DNA of 64,000 nucleotides from Caldisericota bacterium (lineage in GTDB: Bacteria > Caldisericota > JANLFM01). The DNA is taken from the NCBI GenBank assembly GCA_024655865.1, contig JANLFM010000006.1, forward strand, positions 17,639 to 81,638, read 5' to 3'. Under the pieces are notes generated by a model that was not told the DNA's origin, did no database searches, and was given only the letters and a program-made list of their open reading frames with translations. Both the position numbers and the translations under genes were made by a program. Of this stretch, positions 1 to 9,089 are shown in pieces; the stretch's first letter is position 1, and each line of letters begins with the position of its first letter.

Positions 1-448
1 TTTTCCCAATTAACTCCAGATCCAGGTTTACAACGCCCATGCGGTAAAGGAGAGAGCGCAGTTCGTCAGGGGAAAACTCCGTCTTGGCCATAGTAATGGG
101 CAAAAGGAGCTCATCCTTCCTGGGCATAATCACGATCGTTTCCACCGGTTCCGCGGACCATGGGACCACCGACTTCTCGACTGCCACGACCTCGCCCCAT
201 ACCGGAGAAAAGAGCGGAAGCGATTCCTTCTCAGAGGGTGCGGCCACTTGCTGCCCCCTTTTTACGGAACTCCCGGGGCGAACCAGGGGCTTCAGAGGAA
301 TGGTATTTGCCCTTTCTTGCAGGGGCAGACAGACCTTTTGAGGAAGGGCTGAGGGGCGAATCAGTTTGTCAATAGTGGCATCCTGGCGTAAGGGGATCCA
401 TACGCCCTGAGGGAAAAATCTGGATTCTGACCTTCCTCTTTTCAGCAA
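1..448 (-). CDS. RnfC-like electron transport subunit, N-terminal part (runs off left edge)
   Basis: Reading the minus strand from about 448 gives one open frame to the edge of the window. It has the N-terminal features of RnfC: FPQGVW near the start, a PLQERANTIPLKPLV stretch, then a barrel-sandwich segment (VKRGQQVA, SPVWGEVVAVE) and a segment matching the region just before the GLGGAGFP motif of RnfC, which lies outside the window. RnfC is the peripheral NADH/flavin subunit of the Rnf ferredoxin:NAD+ ion pump. The likely start is a TTG at 448 overlapping the hypE stop, but its ribosome site is poor, so the start is uncertain. It follows hypE directly and is probably co-transcribed. A stand-alone RnfC-like protein without the other rnf genes remains possible. 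Confidence 0.68.
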   Translation of the reverse strand, partial: MLKRGRSESRFFPQGVWIPLRQDATIDKLIRPSALPQKVCLPLQERANTIPLKPLVRPGSSVKRGQQVAAPSEKESLPLFSPVWGEVVAVEKSVVPWSAEPVETIVIMPRKDELLLPITMAKTEFSPDELRSLLYRMGVVNLDLELIGK

Positions 449-1449
449 ATCCTCGGTAGTTGCTCCCCTGAGAGAGGGGCAAGCACCCTTCGTCCTCCAA
501 TCCGAGTGGAGAGCAGTGCCACTCCTTCAGGTTTTTCCAAGCATTCACCGATGAGCGTTGCCTGGGTACCCAGGGGGTGTCCTTTTAGTACGGTGAGCGC
601 CTTCTCCGCATTCTTTTTCGGAAGTATAATTACCATTCGGCCCTCACAGGCTAAATAAAGGGGATCAAGACCGAGCATGTCACAGGCAGCGCGAACGGTT
701 TCCCCTATGGGAATTTTATCCTCTTCCGCCTGAAGGCACAATCCCGATTCCCGGGCCAGCTCAGCAAGGGTTGTTGCCAGACCACCCCTTGTAGGATCCC
801 TCATAGCGTTTATTTTTAACCCCGCTTTAACCAAGGAATCAATCAAAGGCCAGACCGGAGCGCAGTCGCTTTGAAGCTCTAAGTTGCGAAAGAAGCTTTC
901 TCTGGCCTGGAGTACAGCCATTCCGTGTTCTCCAATTGGCCCGGTCACTAAAATGGCATCTCCAGGCGAGATCAGTGCCGGTTGGGGATCAGGAATTTGC
1001 CTCCTTACGCCTATGGCGCTTGTGGAGATATAAAGTTTGTCCCCTGCCCCCTTTTCCACGACCTTTGTATCCCCGGTTACTAAAGCCACTCCCGCTTCCT
1101 TGCAGGTTCTGCTCATCGATTCCAATACCCTATCCAGCTCCTCCACCTCAAGCCCTTCTTCCAAAATCAGCGAGGCGGAAAGGAAAAGCGGCTCAGCGGC
1201 CACGGCTGCCAGATCGTTGATTGAGCCGGAAACAGCCAATTTCCCGATATCTCCTCCAGGAAAGAAAATGGGGTGTACAACGAAAGCGTCTGTCGTAAAG
1301 GCGAGTCTACCTGAGCACTCTAAAAGAGCGCTGTCTAAGAGTTGCTTCAAGGGAGCGGAATCAAATCTGGGCAGGATGTGGCGTTCGATCAAATCCTGAG
1401 TTGGCCTTCCTCCGCTTCCGTGCGCCAGCGTGATAATTTCCTTTTTCAT
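442..1449 (-). CDS. hypE: [NiFe]-hydrogenase maturation protein HypE
   Basis: HypE dehydrates the thiocarboxamide on its own C-terminal cysteine to thiocyanate, supplying the CN ligands of the [NiFe] site. The protein has the AIR-synthase-like ATP-binding fold (LAHGSGGRPTQDLI near the start, VTGDTKVVEKG in the middle, DPTRGGLAT later) and ends in the diagnostic PRIC tail whose terminal Cys is modified. The start chosen is the ATG at 1449 (MKKEIITLAHGSGG), in a 4-base ATGA overlap with hypD. A longer frame to 1554 would add 34 residues found in no HypE. It acts downstream of HypF and before HypC/HypD. Confidence 0.96.
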   Translation of the reverse strand: MKKEIITLAHGSGGRPTQDLIERHILPRFDSAPLKQLLDSALLECSGRLAFTTDAFVVHPIFFPGGDIGKLAVSGSINDLAAVAAEPLFLSASLILEEGLEVEELDRVLESMSRTCKEAGVALVTGDTKVVEKGAGDKLYISTSAIGVRRQIPDPQPALISPGDAILVTGPIGEHGMAVLQARESFFRNLELQSDCAPVWPLIDSLVKAGLKINAMRDPTRGGLATTLAELARESGLCLQAEEDKIPIGETVRAACDMLGLDPLYLACEGRMVIILPKKNAEKALTVLKGHPLGTQATLIGECLEKPEGVALLSTRIGGRRVLAPLSGEQLPRIC

Positions 1450-2510
1450 GGGTGCTCCTCGTAATGATAGGCTGCCGCGCAGGAACCCTCGGAAGAAACC
1501 ATGCACGGTCCTACCGGAGAATCTGGAGTGCAGACCCTGCCAAAAAGAGGGCACTCCTGAGGGCTAATTACCCCTCTTAAGACCTCCCCGCAGCCGCACG
1601 CCGGGTATTCTCTGGAGCCCATGATCTTCAGGGGGAACCTGCGCCTGGCGTCAAAATCCCAATAGGGATGACGAAGTGCCAGACCGCTTTCCGGGATAAT
1701 CCCGAGCCCTCTCCAATTGGCCTCCTGGGGCTCAAAAACCTCTTCCATCACCTTCAGGGCCTGGGGATTTCCCTCAGGCCTCACCGCTCTTCGATACTGA
1801 ATTTCAATATCCGCCCTATCCTCCTTTTTTTGCTTTACAAGCATGAAAAGGGCAAGGAGGATATCGTCTGGTTCAAAACCAGTAATTACACCGGGCAAAT
1901 GGAATTCCTCCTTTAAGAAGAGGAAAGGTTTAGAACCGAGAATGGCACAGACGTGTCCAGGAAGGATAAAACCGTCGAGTTGAATCTCCTTCAAGGCTAA
2001 AAGCGCGCGCATTGCCGGGGGAATAAGCTTATGAAGGACAAGAAAGGAGAGGTTGGGTATATTTTCCGCCTTTGCTGTCTGTACTGTGCGCGCTATTAAA
2101 GGGGCGGTGGTCTCAAAGCCCACGGCCAGAAAGACCACCTCTTCTTTTGGGTGAGCGCGGGCCAGGTTCAGGGAATCCATTGGAGAATAGACTACCTCCA
2201 CCTTTCCCCCAGAGGCTCGCGCTTCTAAGAGGCTTGTTTCGGTTCCCGGAACCCTGACCATGTCACCGAAGGTAGCAACGATTACCCCTGGTTGATGGGC
2301 GAGAGCTATGGCGTAATCGATATCCACTTGGGCGGTGACGCATACGGGACATCCCGGTCCGGAAATAAGCTTCACGGAATCAGGAAGAAGCTTCTTTAAT
2401 CCGGAGCGAGCGATGCTCACAGTGTGAGTACCGCAAACCTCCATGAAACTGGCGCTCACACCCATTTTTGAAATTTTGCTCAAAACCTCTCTTGGTTCAA
2501 GGGATAACAT
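1446..2510 (-). CDS. hypD: [NiFe]-hydrogenase maturation protein HypD
   Basis: HypD is the Fe-S scaffold that, with HypC, assembles Fe(CN)2CO before its transfer to the hydrogenase large subunit. At 354 residues it is of normal family length. The conserved cysteine motifs are all visible: CGTHT near residue 26, GPGCPVC near 51-57, and the C-terminal Cys-rich segment (ACGCGEVL, CPLFGRVC, GPCMVSSEGSC) that holds the [4Fe-4S] cluster. It overlaps hypC by 14 bases and hypE by 4, so translation is probably coupled. Confidence 0.97.
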   Translation of the reverse strand: MLSLEPREVLSKISKMGVSASFMEVCGTHTVSIARSGLKKLLPDSVKLISGPGCPVCVTAQVDIDYAIALAHQPGVIVATFGDMVRVPGTETSLLEARASGGKVEVVYSPMDSLNLARAHPKEEVVFLAVGFETTAPLIARTVQTAKAENIPNLSFLVLHKLIPPAMRALLALKEIQLDGFILPGHVCAILGSKPFLFLKEEFHLPGVITGFEPDDILLALFMLVKQKKEDRADIEIQYRRAVRPEGNPQALKVMEEVFEPQEANWRGLGIIPESGLALRHPYWDFDARRRFPLKIMGSREYPACGCGEVLRGVISPQECPLFGRVCTPDSPVGPCMVSSEGSCAAAYHYEEHP

Positions 2511-2715
2511 CCGCGTCCTTTAAAAGCTCAAGGGTTTCCCGAGCCTCTTCTTCCTCAAGCACGGAGATGGCAAAACCCGCGTGCACGATTACGTAATCGC
2601 CTACTTGAGCCTCAGGAACGAAATCCGTGCGAATTGTCTGCTTCAAACCCCCGACCTCTACCAGGGCCTCCTGGTCTTTAATTTCCACAATCTTTACTGG
2701 TATTCCTAAGCACAT
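2497..2715 (-). CDS. hypC: Hydrogenase maturation chaperone HypC/HupF family
   Basis: This 72-residue protein starts MCLGIPVKI. Cys2 is the invariant residue that binds the Fe(CN)2CO moiety and the hydrogenase precursor. HypC works with HypD and the large-subunit precursor. Only one copy is present in the window although two different [NiFe] large subunits are encoded, so it may serve both, or a second copy may lie elsewhere. It overlaps hypF by 10 bases and hypD by 14. Confidence 0.96.
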   Translation of the reverse strand: MCLGIPVKIVEIKDQEALVEVGGLKQTIRTDFVPEAQVGDYVIVHAGFAISVLEEEEARETLELLKDADVIP

Positions 2716-4970
2716 TTTTCCTCCAATTTAGCACATGCAATTGCCCCCTGCCCTACGGAAATTGCTCCATCGTTTACGGGCAAGTTCCGAGGCAGCAGGA
2801 CTTTAAAGCCTTCTTGCTCAAGCATCTCTAAAAGACGGGCAAGAAGCAAGAGATTCTGAAAGACTCCTCCCGAAAGGACGACCTGGGAAATGGCGTATCT
2901 TTCCCTTCCCCATTTACACCCCTCCAGTATTCCTCGGGCAAACGCCTCGTGAAATGAGAGGGCTAAATCCCGAGGGTTTTCCCCTCTCAGCTTGCGATAA
3001 GCGAGCTCCCTAACCATGGGGGCGGGATCGAGCAGAAAACGGTCTTCCTCCTTGTTGGGAAAATTCAGGGGAATAACGCTCCTTCCTTTTTCCGCTTCTC
3101 GCTCCAAAATAATGGCCGCCTGTCCCTCATAGGAGATCTCCCTGGAGAACCCCAAGATTGCGGAGATGGTGTCGAAGAGGCGACCAGCTGAGGAGGTCTG
3201 TGGGGAACCAAATCCCTTTCTCCACTGGGCCTCCAGAACTTTCATTCTCTCTTCTCCAATTTCCGGGAAAATTTTTAAAGAAAGCACTGGAGAGCCTCCC
3301 TCGGCGTTCAAAAGGTGGCTCACAGCCATCCTCCATGGTTGCCTGATGGCTTCCTCTCCTCCCAGAAGAGGGAGATAATCAAGGTGACCGAACCTCTTGT
3401 AGGACCAGAGGTCGGCGATAAGAAACTCCATTCCCCAGATCGCTCCGTCATCCCCATATCCTGTCCCATCGCAGGAAACTCCGATCACGGGATGAAAAAT
3501 GCGGTGCTCGAAGAGCACGGAGGCGATGTGCGCGTGGTGATGTTGCACGGGAATCTTCATCCCTACATTAAGGGAGAGGGCATACTGGGTCACGATGTAC
3601 TGAGGATGCAAATCGTAAGCTACAACTTCTGGTTCTATCTGATAGAGCGCCTTTAAATGCTCAAGCGACGAAAGGAAGTGCTCGTAGCTTTCCCAGTTCT
3701 CCAGATCGCCTATGTGGTGGGAGAGAAAAAGGTAGTTTCTTTTGGTCAACGAGAAGGTGTTCTTCATCTCGGCCCCGGTGGCCAGAATGGAAGGGAAATT
3801 TCCCCAAAGCTTAAAGGGGAAGGGCGCGTACCCTCTGGCCCTTCTTACCATCTGAATTCCCCTGGAGTATGAGCCTAAAACGGAGTCGTCGAGTTTCTGA
3901 ACGATTTCCCGGTCGTGCCACAGGAAAGCATCCGCAACCGCAGAAAGTTTACTCAATGCCTCCTCATTTGAAGCTACCAGGGGTTCGCCGCTCTCGTTGG
4001 CTGAGGTCATTACCAGGGCCTGAAACTCCTCCAAAAGCAGGTGATGCAGCGGAGTGTAAGGGAGCATAATCCCGATTCGGTTATTGTCCGCGGAAAGGGA
4101 GGGTGCCAGGGGGGTACCCTCTCTCTTCGGAAGGATCACGATTGGCCTCCTCCAGCCAGTTAGCTCCCTTTGCGCTTCCTCAGAAACCCAGGCCAGGCTT
4201 TGAGCTACTTCCAGCGAGGGAACCATTATGGCCAATGCTTTGCTGGGCCTACCCTTTCTTTCCCTTAACCTGATCACGGCTTCCTCGTTTGTGGCATCGC
4301 AGGCTAAATGAAAACCGCCGAGCCCTTTGATCGCCAGTGTTTTTCCCTCCCTGAGCAATACTTTGGCGCGCTTTAGGGCTTCTTCCTCGAAAAGAACGCG
4401 CTCTCCTTCCTTCAAAGAGAGCTTTGGCCCGCACTTCGGGCAGGCCACGGGCTGAGCGTGATAGCGGCGATCCCTGATATCGTGATATTCCCGCTCACAG
4501 TCCGGGCACATAGGGAACTTCTTCATGGAGGTCCGGGCCCGATCGTAAGGCAAGGATTCGATAATCGTGAAGCGGGGACCGCAATTTGTACAGTTCAAAA
4601 AGGGGTAACGGTATCTCCGATCCGAGGGATCGCGCATTTCCCGCAAACAGTCCTCGCATGTAGCTACATCAGGGGGTATTAAGGTGATAGGCTCTTCCTC
4701 TGTCCGGGAGGAGCGAATTTGAAATTCCGCATAGCCCACGGGCTCCAGCTCCTCCACCTCCAGAGTCTCAAGGACAGCGAGCGGAGGGGGGTTATCTCTA
4801 AGTTCTCTGAGAAAAAATGGGGCCTTCTCCCCTTCCACTTCTATCAAGACGCCTGAGGGTGAGTTCAACACCCACCCTTTAAGATTATATTTCAGAGCCA
4901 GGTTATGGACATAAGGTCGAAAGCCGACTCCCTGGACCACTCCCTCGGCCCTGATACGCAGTCTGACCAT
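2706..4970 (-). CDS. hypF: Carbamoyltransferase HypF
   Basis: HypF makes the carbamoyl-adenylate from carbamoyl phosphate and transfers it to the C-terminal Cys of HypE. The 754 residues carry the standard domain order: an acylphosphatase-like domain (residues 1-90, VQGVGFRPYV), two zinc-finger motifs of CxxC-x18-CxxC type (about 105-185), a YrdC/Sua5-like domain (about 200-380) and a Kae1-like carbamoyltransferase domain with the VQHHHAH metal site near residue 475. It is the first gene of hypFCDE. A TGA-TATAAT extended -10 ends 7 bases before the ATG, so the message may be nearly leaderless. Confidence 0.97.
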   Translation of the reverse strand: MVRLRIRAEGVVQGVGFRPYVHNLALKYNLKGWVLNSPSGVLIEVEGEKAPFFLRELRDNPPPLAVLETLEVEELEPVGYAEFQIRSSRTEEEPITLIPPDVATCEDCLREMRDPSDRRYRYPFLNCTNCGPRFTIIESLPYDRARTSMKKFPMCPDCEREYHDIRDRRYHAQPVACPKCGPKLSLKEGERVLFEEEALKRAKVLLREGKTLAIKGLGGFHLACDATNEEAVIRLRERKGRPSKALAIMVPSLEVAQSLAWVSEEAQRELTGWRRPIVILPKREGTPLAPSLSADNNRIGIMLPYTPLHHLLLEEFQALVMTSANESGEPLVASNEEALSKLSAVADAFLWHDREIVQKLDDSVLGSYSRGIQMVRRARGYAPFPFKLWGNFPSILATGAEMKNTFSLTKRNYLFLSHHIGDLENWESYEHFLSSLEHLKALYQIEPEVVAYDLHPQYIVTQYALSLNVGMKIPVQHHHAHIASVLFEHRIFHPVIGVSCDGTGYGDDGAIWGMEFLIADLWSYKRFGHLDYLPLLGGEEAIRQPWRMAVSHLLNAEGGSPVLSLKIFPEIGEERMKVLEAQWRKGFGSPQTSSAGRLFDTISAILGFSREISYEGQAAIILEREAEKGRSVIPLNFPNKEEDRFLLDPAPMVRELAYRKLRGENPRDLALSFHEAFARGILEGCKWGRERYAISQVVLSGGVFQNLLLLARLLEMLEQEGFKVLLPRNLPVNDGAISVGQGAIACAKLEEKCA

Positions 4971-4977
4971 TTTTAAA

Positions 4978-4986
4978 ATTATATCA
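4978..4986 (-). promoter_or_regulatory. Candidate extended -10 promoter for hypFCDE
   Basis: On the minus strand TGATATAAT lies directly before hypF, with seven bases between the hexamer and the ATG at 4970. No good -35 is seen at normal spacing. The spacing would place the transcription start at or next to the start codon. No Shine-Dalgarno sequence precedes the ATG, which agrees with a leaderless message. Read-through from the kinase gene that ends at 5005 is an alternative. Confidence 0.5.
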
Positions 4987-5004
4987 TATAAAAAGTTGTC
5001 CTTG

Positions 5005-8000
5005 CTATTTCAGGGGGAGGGTAAGAGAAACCGTGGTCCCCTTCCCTACCTGGCTCTCGATCCTGACTTCCCCTTGGTGGGCATCAAGGATTAGCTTGGT
5101 AATGTGCAGGCCGAGTCCGGTACCGGAAATGATGGCTTTAGAGCCGTGGGTTGAACGGAAAAACTTCTCAAAAATATGAGGCAGGTCCTCAGAGGGAATT
5201 CCCATTCCCTGGTCCTGAACTTTCAATATAGCCTTATCATTCTCCTTGGTTAGCTGAACCTTGATCGTGCCAGCCCCGAGGGAAAACTTTATAGCATTAG
5301 ATAGGATGTTAGTCACGGCGAGGCGCATCAGGAACTGGTCCATTTTTACGAAAACGGGTTCCTCAGGAAGATCAAGCTCCACATTTATATTCTTTTCCCG
5401 GGCATATAGCTCAATAAAGTCCACTTCCTCCCTGACAATCCTGCTTAAGTCCTCCTTGCGAAGTTCCAGCGTGGTCAGGGATTCCTTTTTGGAGGCAATA
5501 AGCAAATTATCCACAAGGATGGCTAACCTCCTGAGGTTACGCTCCAAGACCTTAGCATATTCCCACATTTTCTCCCCAGTTTGCTTCCCGGAGCTCATAA
5601 ACTCCAAAGCGGACATGGAGATCATCAATGGGGTTTTAAACTCGTGGGAGATGGTGTAGAGGAAATCCTCTTTGACCTGGGCCAGCTCTCTGATAGTCTC
5701 CACATCCCGCTCCAGTTGCCGCACTATTTCCTCTTTTTCCTTAAAAAGCAGGGCGTTTTCCACGGCGATTGAGGCTTGTTGAGCGAAAAGCCAGAGAGCT
5801 TCCTGGGCATCGGTTCCAAAAGCATCCTCCCTCTCATGATTTTCTAAACTGAAATATCCGAAAAGCTGCCCGTGGGCATAAATGGGAGCAGAAAGAAGCA
5901 CTTTTATTTTTTGTAGTCCGCCTATCTCTTCCAACTGCTTTTTGATAGTCTCTGGCAGATCTTGGCGCATGAGCTCCTCGCCCTTTGTTAAAACCGCCCT
6001 GTTTGCCGTCAACTTACGGGAAACAACGTTCTGAGGTAGCTTGATTCCCCTTAGCTTCTGGAAATCGTAGCCCACCGCCTCCTTATAGAGGAAGTGATCG
6101 TTCTCTTTGACTAAGATGGAGCCTGTCTGGGCTCCGGGAACGACCTGAACTGCCATCCTCAGGAGCTCCTTCAATAACTCGTCGATCTCGATTTTCTGGG
6201 AAATGTTTCTCAGCGCGGTGTTCAGGATTTCCATCAGTTTCCTTCTCTTCTCTACTTCCAGGTAGAGTCTGTTGTTTTCCAGGGCTACGGCTACGCTGGA
6301 GGCGAACGTGGAAAGCATTTCCAGATCCTTTTCCCCGAACTGATTTAAGCCCATCTTCACCACTGAGATCACGCCGGTTGCCCTGTCTTTAACCTTCAAG
6401 GGGACCGCCATAAAGGATTCATCAATGATGGGGGTTCCTTGAATGTGATGGCTCCTGGGATCGCGATCGGCATCGTTTAAAATCAGGGGTTCTCCAGTTT
6501 GGGCTACTAACCCTGCTAACCCCTGCCCCACCTTTTTGGGAAGCCTCTGAGGGAACTCTTCCTCGGGAAAGTTCAAATAATCGGGCCGATAGCGCCAGTA
6601 AAGAGGAGTCATTTCCCCGTCCCGCACCTCATAGATGATCACTCCCTGAGCATCCAAAAGCTGGCGCAGAGTGCTTACTGCTTGCTCCAGCGCAGCATTA
6701 ATGTCCAAACCCGACACCAGGTCCAGAGAGGAGCGGTGGATGAACTCCAGATCACGCAGGCGCTGCCTTAAAATCTCCTCCAGGCGCAGGCGAGCAAGGC
6801 CCATGCTCAGATATTGGGCCACAGTGCCCAGGAAGACCTTATCCTCCTCTTTGAACATACCTTCATGGGCAGAAAAGAGGCAGAGCATCCCTACCAGGTC
6901 TCCGGCCTGGATCAAGGGAAAGCCCAAGTAGGAGCCAATTTTAATTCCTTCCTTCTCCAATTTGGAAAAATGAGACTCTTCTCCCTCAAGAAGGACGCTT
7001 GCTTGCGCTTCGTGGATGGGTTGAAATAGCCAGTACTCCTTTTTGGAAGCAGGCATTTTCTCCCAGGCGGAAGGAAGGATGGTCTTAAAGGAGAACTTCT
7101 CCCCTTTTTCTCCATAAAAAACCAGGGCTCCACCCTCGGCCCGGAAATATGAAACCACCTTTTCCAGGAGGTTCTGAAGGACTGAGTCTGCTCCCTGAAG
7201 GTCAAGCATGCGGCTCATATCCCGAGAGACATCGAATAAGAGGGCGATCTGCGCTGACCTTCTTTCTCTCTCCTGAGCAATAATCTTTTCCTCGGTAATA
7301 TCAGCATAGAGGCCGATAACGAATTCTGGCTTCGGTCTTTGGCCCTTCACAGGAAAAATGGTAATCCGCAACCATTTTTTAGGCCTTCCGGGAAGGAGCA
7401 CATGGCGCAGAGAGGAGAAGTCATACTCTACTTCCGTCTGAAGTTGTGTTCCTTCCTCAAATACCTTCATGATTTCCTTCGTTAGGCCTTGTGCGCTCAG
7501 AACCTCGTCCCGGAAGATATTGTATTTTCCCAGAAGCACGGTGTCCCTTTCCAGGGCGAAAAGCTGCATCGCCGCCTGGTTTAAACGGATAGCGGTTCCC
7601 AATCGATCAAAGACCAGAATCCCCTCAGGAGACTGATCGATGATGGCTGAGAGAAACTGATAAGAGGATTCCAGAGCTTGTCTCTGCCGGGCAAGCTGGG
7701 TGATATCAAGAAGAATCACCGCAATCTGACCTTCAGCTCGTGAAGGTTGCCTCCAGAAAAAGGCCCGGACCCACTTCATAGTTTTGTCGTGTTCCAGAGG
7801 GAATTCCGTCTCGAAATCCTGCTTCTGGGAGCTAAGGAAGTTCTCCAGTTTTCGCTTGACCTCTTCTCGATATTCTCGTGGAAGGAGCTTGAGCCAGTCT
7901 TTGCTATTGAGGTAGTTCTCCCATTCAATTCCCTGGGAGGAGGCGCCTGGAGAGTAGTAAATCAGGTTCAGGGAGGAATCTAACTTCAGGAAGATGATTT

Positions 8001-8541
8001 CCGCTTTGGCCATCTGGTAGTCTAAAAGCTCGGCCACCTGGCGTAGCTGGACCTCAGCCTTCCTTCTTTCCAGTTCCGTGATCAAGGCCTGGGCTAAAAG
8101 GGCATAATAGTAGGTATCAGGACCATAAGGAACTCGGGGAGGCGTACGCTGTTCGCCCAAAAGGAGAATCCCGTAGGTCTTATCCCGGGAGATCAGAGGA
8201 AAAATAGCTACCGCCCCTAACTCCACTCCAAAATCGGCGACCAGCCTCTGAAACTCCTCCGGGTCGGATTCCCCTTTGATCAAAATGCGCGGTTTCCCCT
8301 CTCCTAATATGGACCAGAAAAGAGCCGGTTCGCCAGCGTAGACGTGGTTCAGCGCGGGGTTCCAGGTAGTTTCTCTTATAGGTTCAGCTGCTCTGACCTT
8401 GAGGCTATCGTCCTCCCTCAGGAGGATGCGGCAGAAGGTAGTGGGCAGTTTTTTGACGATGAACGAAGCGAGTCGCGATAGAGCCTTGTTTTCCTCGAGA
8501 TCCTCCCCCAAAATTTCCAGAAATTCTGTAAATTCCTTCAT
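5005..8541 (-). CDS. Soluble multi-sensor histidine kinase (GAF-PAS-PAS-GAF-GAF-GAF-HisKA-HATPase)
   Basis: This is a 1178-residue kinase with no transmembrane segment or signal peptide, so it should sense a cytoplasmic signal. By pattern the domains are: GAF (about 20-155), PAS (about 170-290), PAS (about 295-425, SPEGILVFDRLGTAIRLNQAA), GAF (about 435-590), GAF (about 610-765), GAF (about 790-935), a HisKA dimerization helix with the phospho-acceptor motif TISHEFKTPL near 960, and a HATPase with N-box SNAIKF, QDQGMGIP and GTGLGLHI. No receiver domain is attached and no response regulator lies next to it. It follows the lipoprotein gene by 51 bp that hold three 11-bp repeats. A good ribosome site (GGAGG) precedes the ATG. 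The ligand of the GAF domains cannot be read from the sequence. Confidence 0.9.
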   Translation of the reverse strand: MKEFTEFLEILGEDLEENKALSRLASFIVKKLPTTFCRILLREDDSLKVRAAEPIRETTWNPALNHVYAGEPALFWSILGEGKPRILIKGESDPEEFQRLVADFGVELGAVAIFPLISRDKTYGILLLGEQRTPPRVPYGPDTYYYALLAQALITELERRKAEVQLRQVAELLDYQMAKAEIIFLKLDSSLNLIYYSPGASSQGIEWENYLNSKDWLKLLPREYREEVKRKLENFLSSQKQDFETEFPLEHDKTMKWVRAFFWRQPSRAEGQIAVILLDITQLARQRQALESSYQFLSAIIDQSPEGILVFDRLGTAIRLNQAAMQLFALERDTVLLGKYNIFRDEVLSAQGLTKEIMKVFEEGTQLQTEVEYDFSSLRHVLLPGRPKKWLRITIFPVKGQRPKPEFVIGLYADITEEKIIAQERERRSAQIALLFDVSRDMSRMLDLQGADSVLQNLLEKVVSYFRAEGGALVFYGEKGEKFSFKTILPSAWEKMPASKKEYWLFQPIHEAQASVLLEGEESHFSKLEKEGIKIGSYLGFPLIQAGDLVGMLCLFSAHEGMFKEEDKVFLGTVAQYLSMGLARLRLEEILRQRLRDLEFIHRSSLDLVSGLDINAALEQAVSTLRQLLDAQGVIIYEVRDGEMTPLYWRYRPDYLNFPEEEFPQRLPKKVGQGLAGLVAQTGEPLILNDADRDPRSHHIQGTPIIDESFMAVPLKVKDRATGVISVVKMGLNQFGEKDLEMLSTFASSVAVALENNRLYLEVEKRRKLMEILNTALRNISQKIEIDELLKELLRMAVQVVPGAQTGSILVKENDHFLYKEAVGYDFQKLRGIKLPQNVVSRKLTANRAVLTKGEELMRQDLPETIKKQLEEIGGLQKIKVLLSAPIYAHGQLFGYFSLENHEREDAFGTDAQEALWLFAQQASIAVENALLFKEKEEIVRQLERDVETIRELAQVKEDFLYTISHEFKTPLMISMSALEFMSSGKQTGEKMWEYAKVLERNLRRLAILVDNLLIASKKESLTTLELRKEDLSRIVREEVDFIELYAREKNINVELDLPEEPVFVKMDQFLMRLAVTNILSNAIKFSLGAGTIKVQLTKENDKAILKVQDQGMGIPSEDLPHIFEKFFRSTHGSKAIISGTGLGLHITKLILDAHQGEVRIESQVGKGTTVSLTLPLK

Positions 8542-8560
8542 TAAACCTCCAATCCACCCC

Positions 8561-8593
8561 GTTGACGATTTGTTGACAATAAGTTGACGATTC
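8561..8593. repeat. Three 11-bp direct repeats (iteron-like) before the histidine kinase
   Basis: GTTGACGATTT, GTTGACAATAA and GTTGACGATTC lie head to tail with an exact 11-bp period, filling most of the gap between the lipoprotein stop and the kinase ribosome site. An 11-bp spacing puts the units on about the same face of the helix, as in tandem operator sites. The TTGAC cores also resemble -35 elements, but on the strand opposite to the kinase. Confidence 0.55.
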
Positions 8594-9045
8594 TACTTGC
8601 TTTTCTTGAGCCCCGTCACAAGCCATGGGCCTTTCTCCCAAAGCCTGCTTAGCTCAATTACCCATACCCCCTTGTTCTGGACTATGAGCTTAACGGAAGT
8701 CGTCTGGGAACCCGGGCTCGTTTCCTCTCCCTCGTAATAAGCGAGGAGCTGGTGGTCTTCCCCTAAAACCGTTATCCCCTTTCCGGAGGCTAAAAGGTCG
8801 ATTTTTTCATCGGGCTTGAGCCCTATAAGGTCGGATGTGAAATATAAAGCAGAATTCAGGGAATCATAGGCCCAATTTTTACCGAGGACTGGAAAGCCCT
8901 GGGGCTCAGTGCTTATAAGCTTTTCAATATCACCCCGCTCTAAATTCTCCCAGCGACCCTGATTATAAATTTGATAACCTGAGGCCGAAGAGCAACTAGA
9001 CAGCAGAATCAAAAGCGCAAGAAGGATGATGGTTATTCTTTTCAT
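8593..9045 (-). CDS. Small predicted lipoprotein, function unknown
   Basis: With the ATG at 9045 the product is 150 residues and begins MKRITIILLALLILLSSC, a standard type II signal peptide with lipobox LSSC, so the mature protein would be a membrane-anchored lipoprotein. The remainder is a small soluble domain (YQIYNQGRWENL, then a C-terminal WVIELSRLWEKGPWLV) that I do not recognise. An in-frame ATG at 9093 overlaps the ABC transporter stop (ATGA) but would add 16 residues before the signal peptide, so I prefer 9045. It sits between the exporter genes and the kinase and may belong to the same transcription unit. Confidence 0.75.
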   Translation of the reverse strand: MKRITIILLALLILLSSCSSASGYQIYNQGRWENLERGDIEKLISTEPQGFPVLGKNWAYDSLNSALYFTSDLIGLKPDEKIDLLASGKGITVLGEDHQLLAYYEGEETSPGSQTTSVKLIVQNKGVWVIELSRLWEKGPWLVTGLKKSK

Positions 9046-9089
9046 ATGATCTTTTATACAAAAACCAACTCCATAGGTCAAGGACTGTC

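Noticed and set aside
936-1399. Plus-strand reading frames across hypE
   Set aside because: They run opposite to a clear HypE, have low-complexity Pro/Ser-rich translations and no ribosome site.
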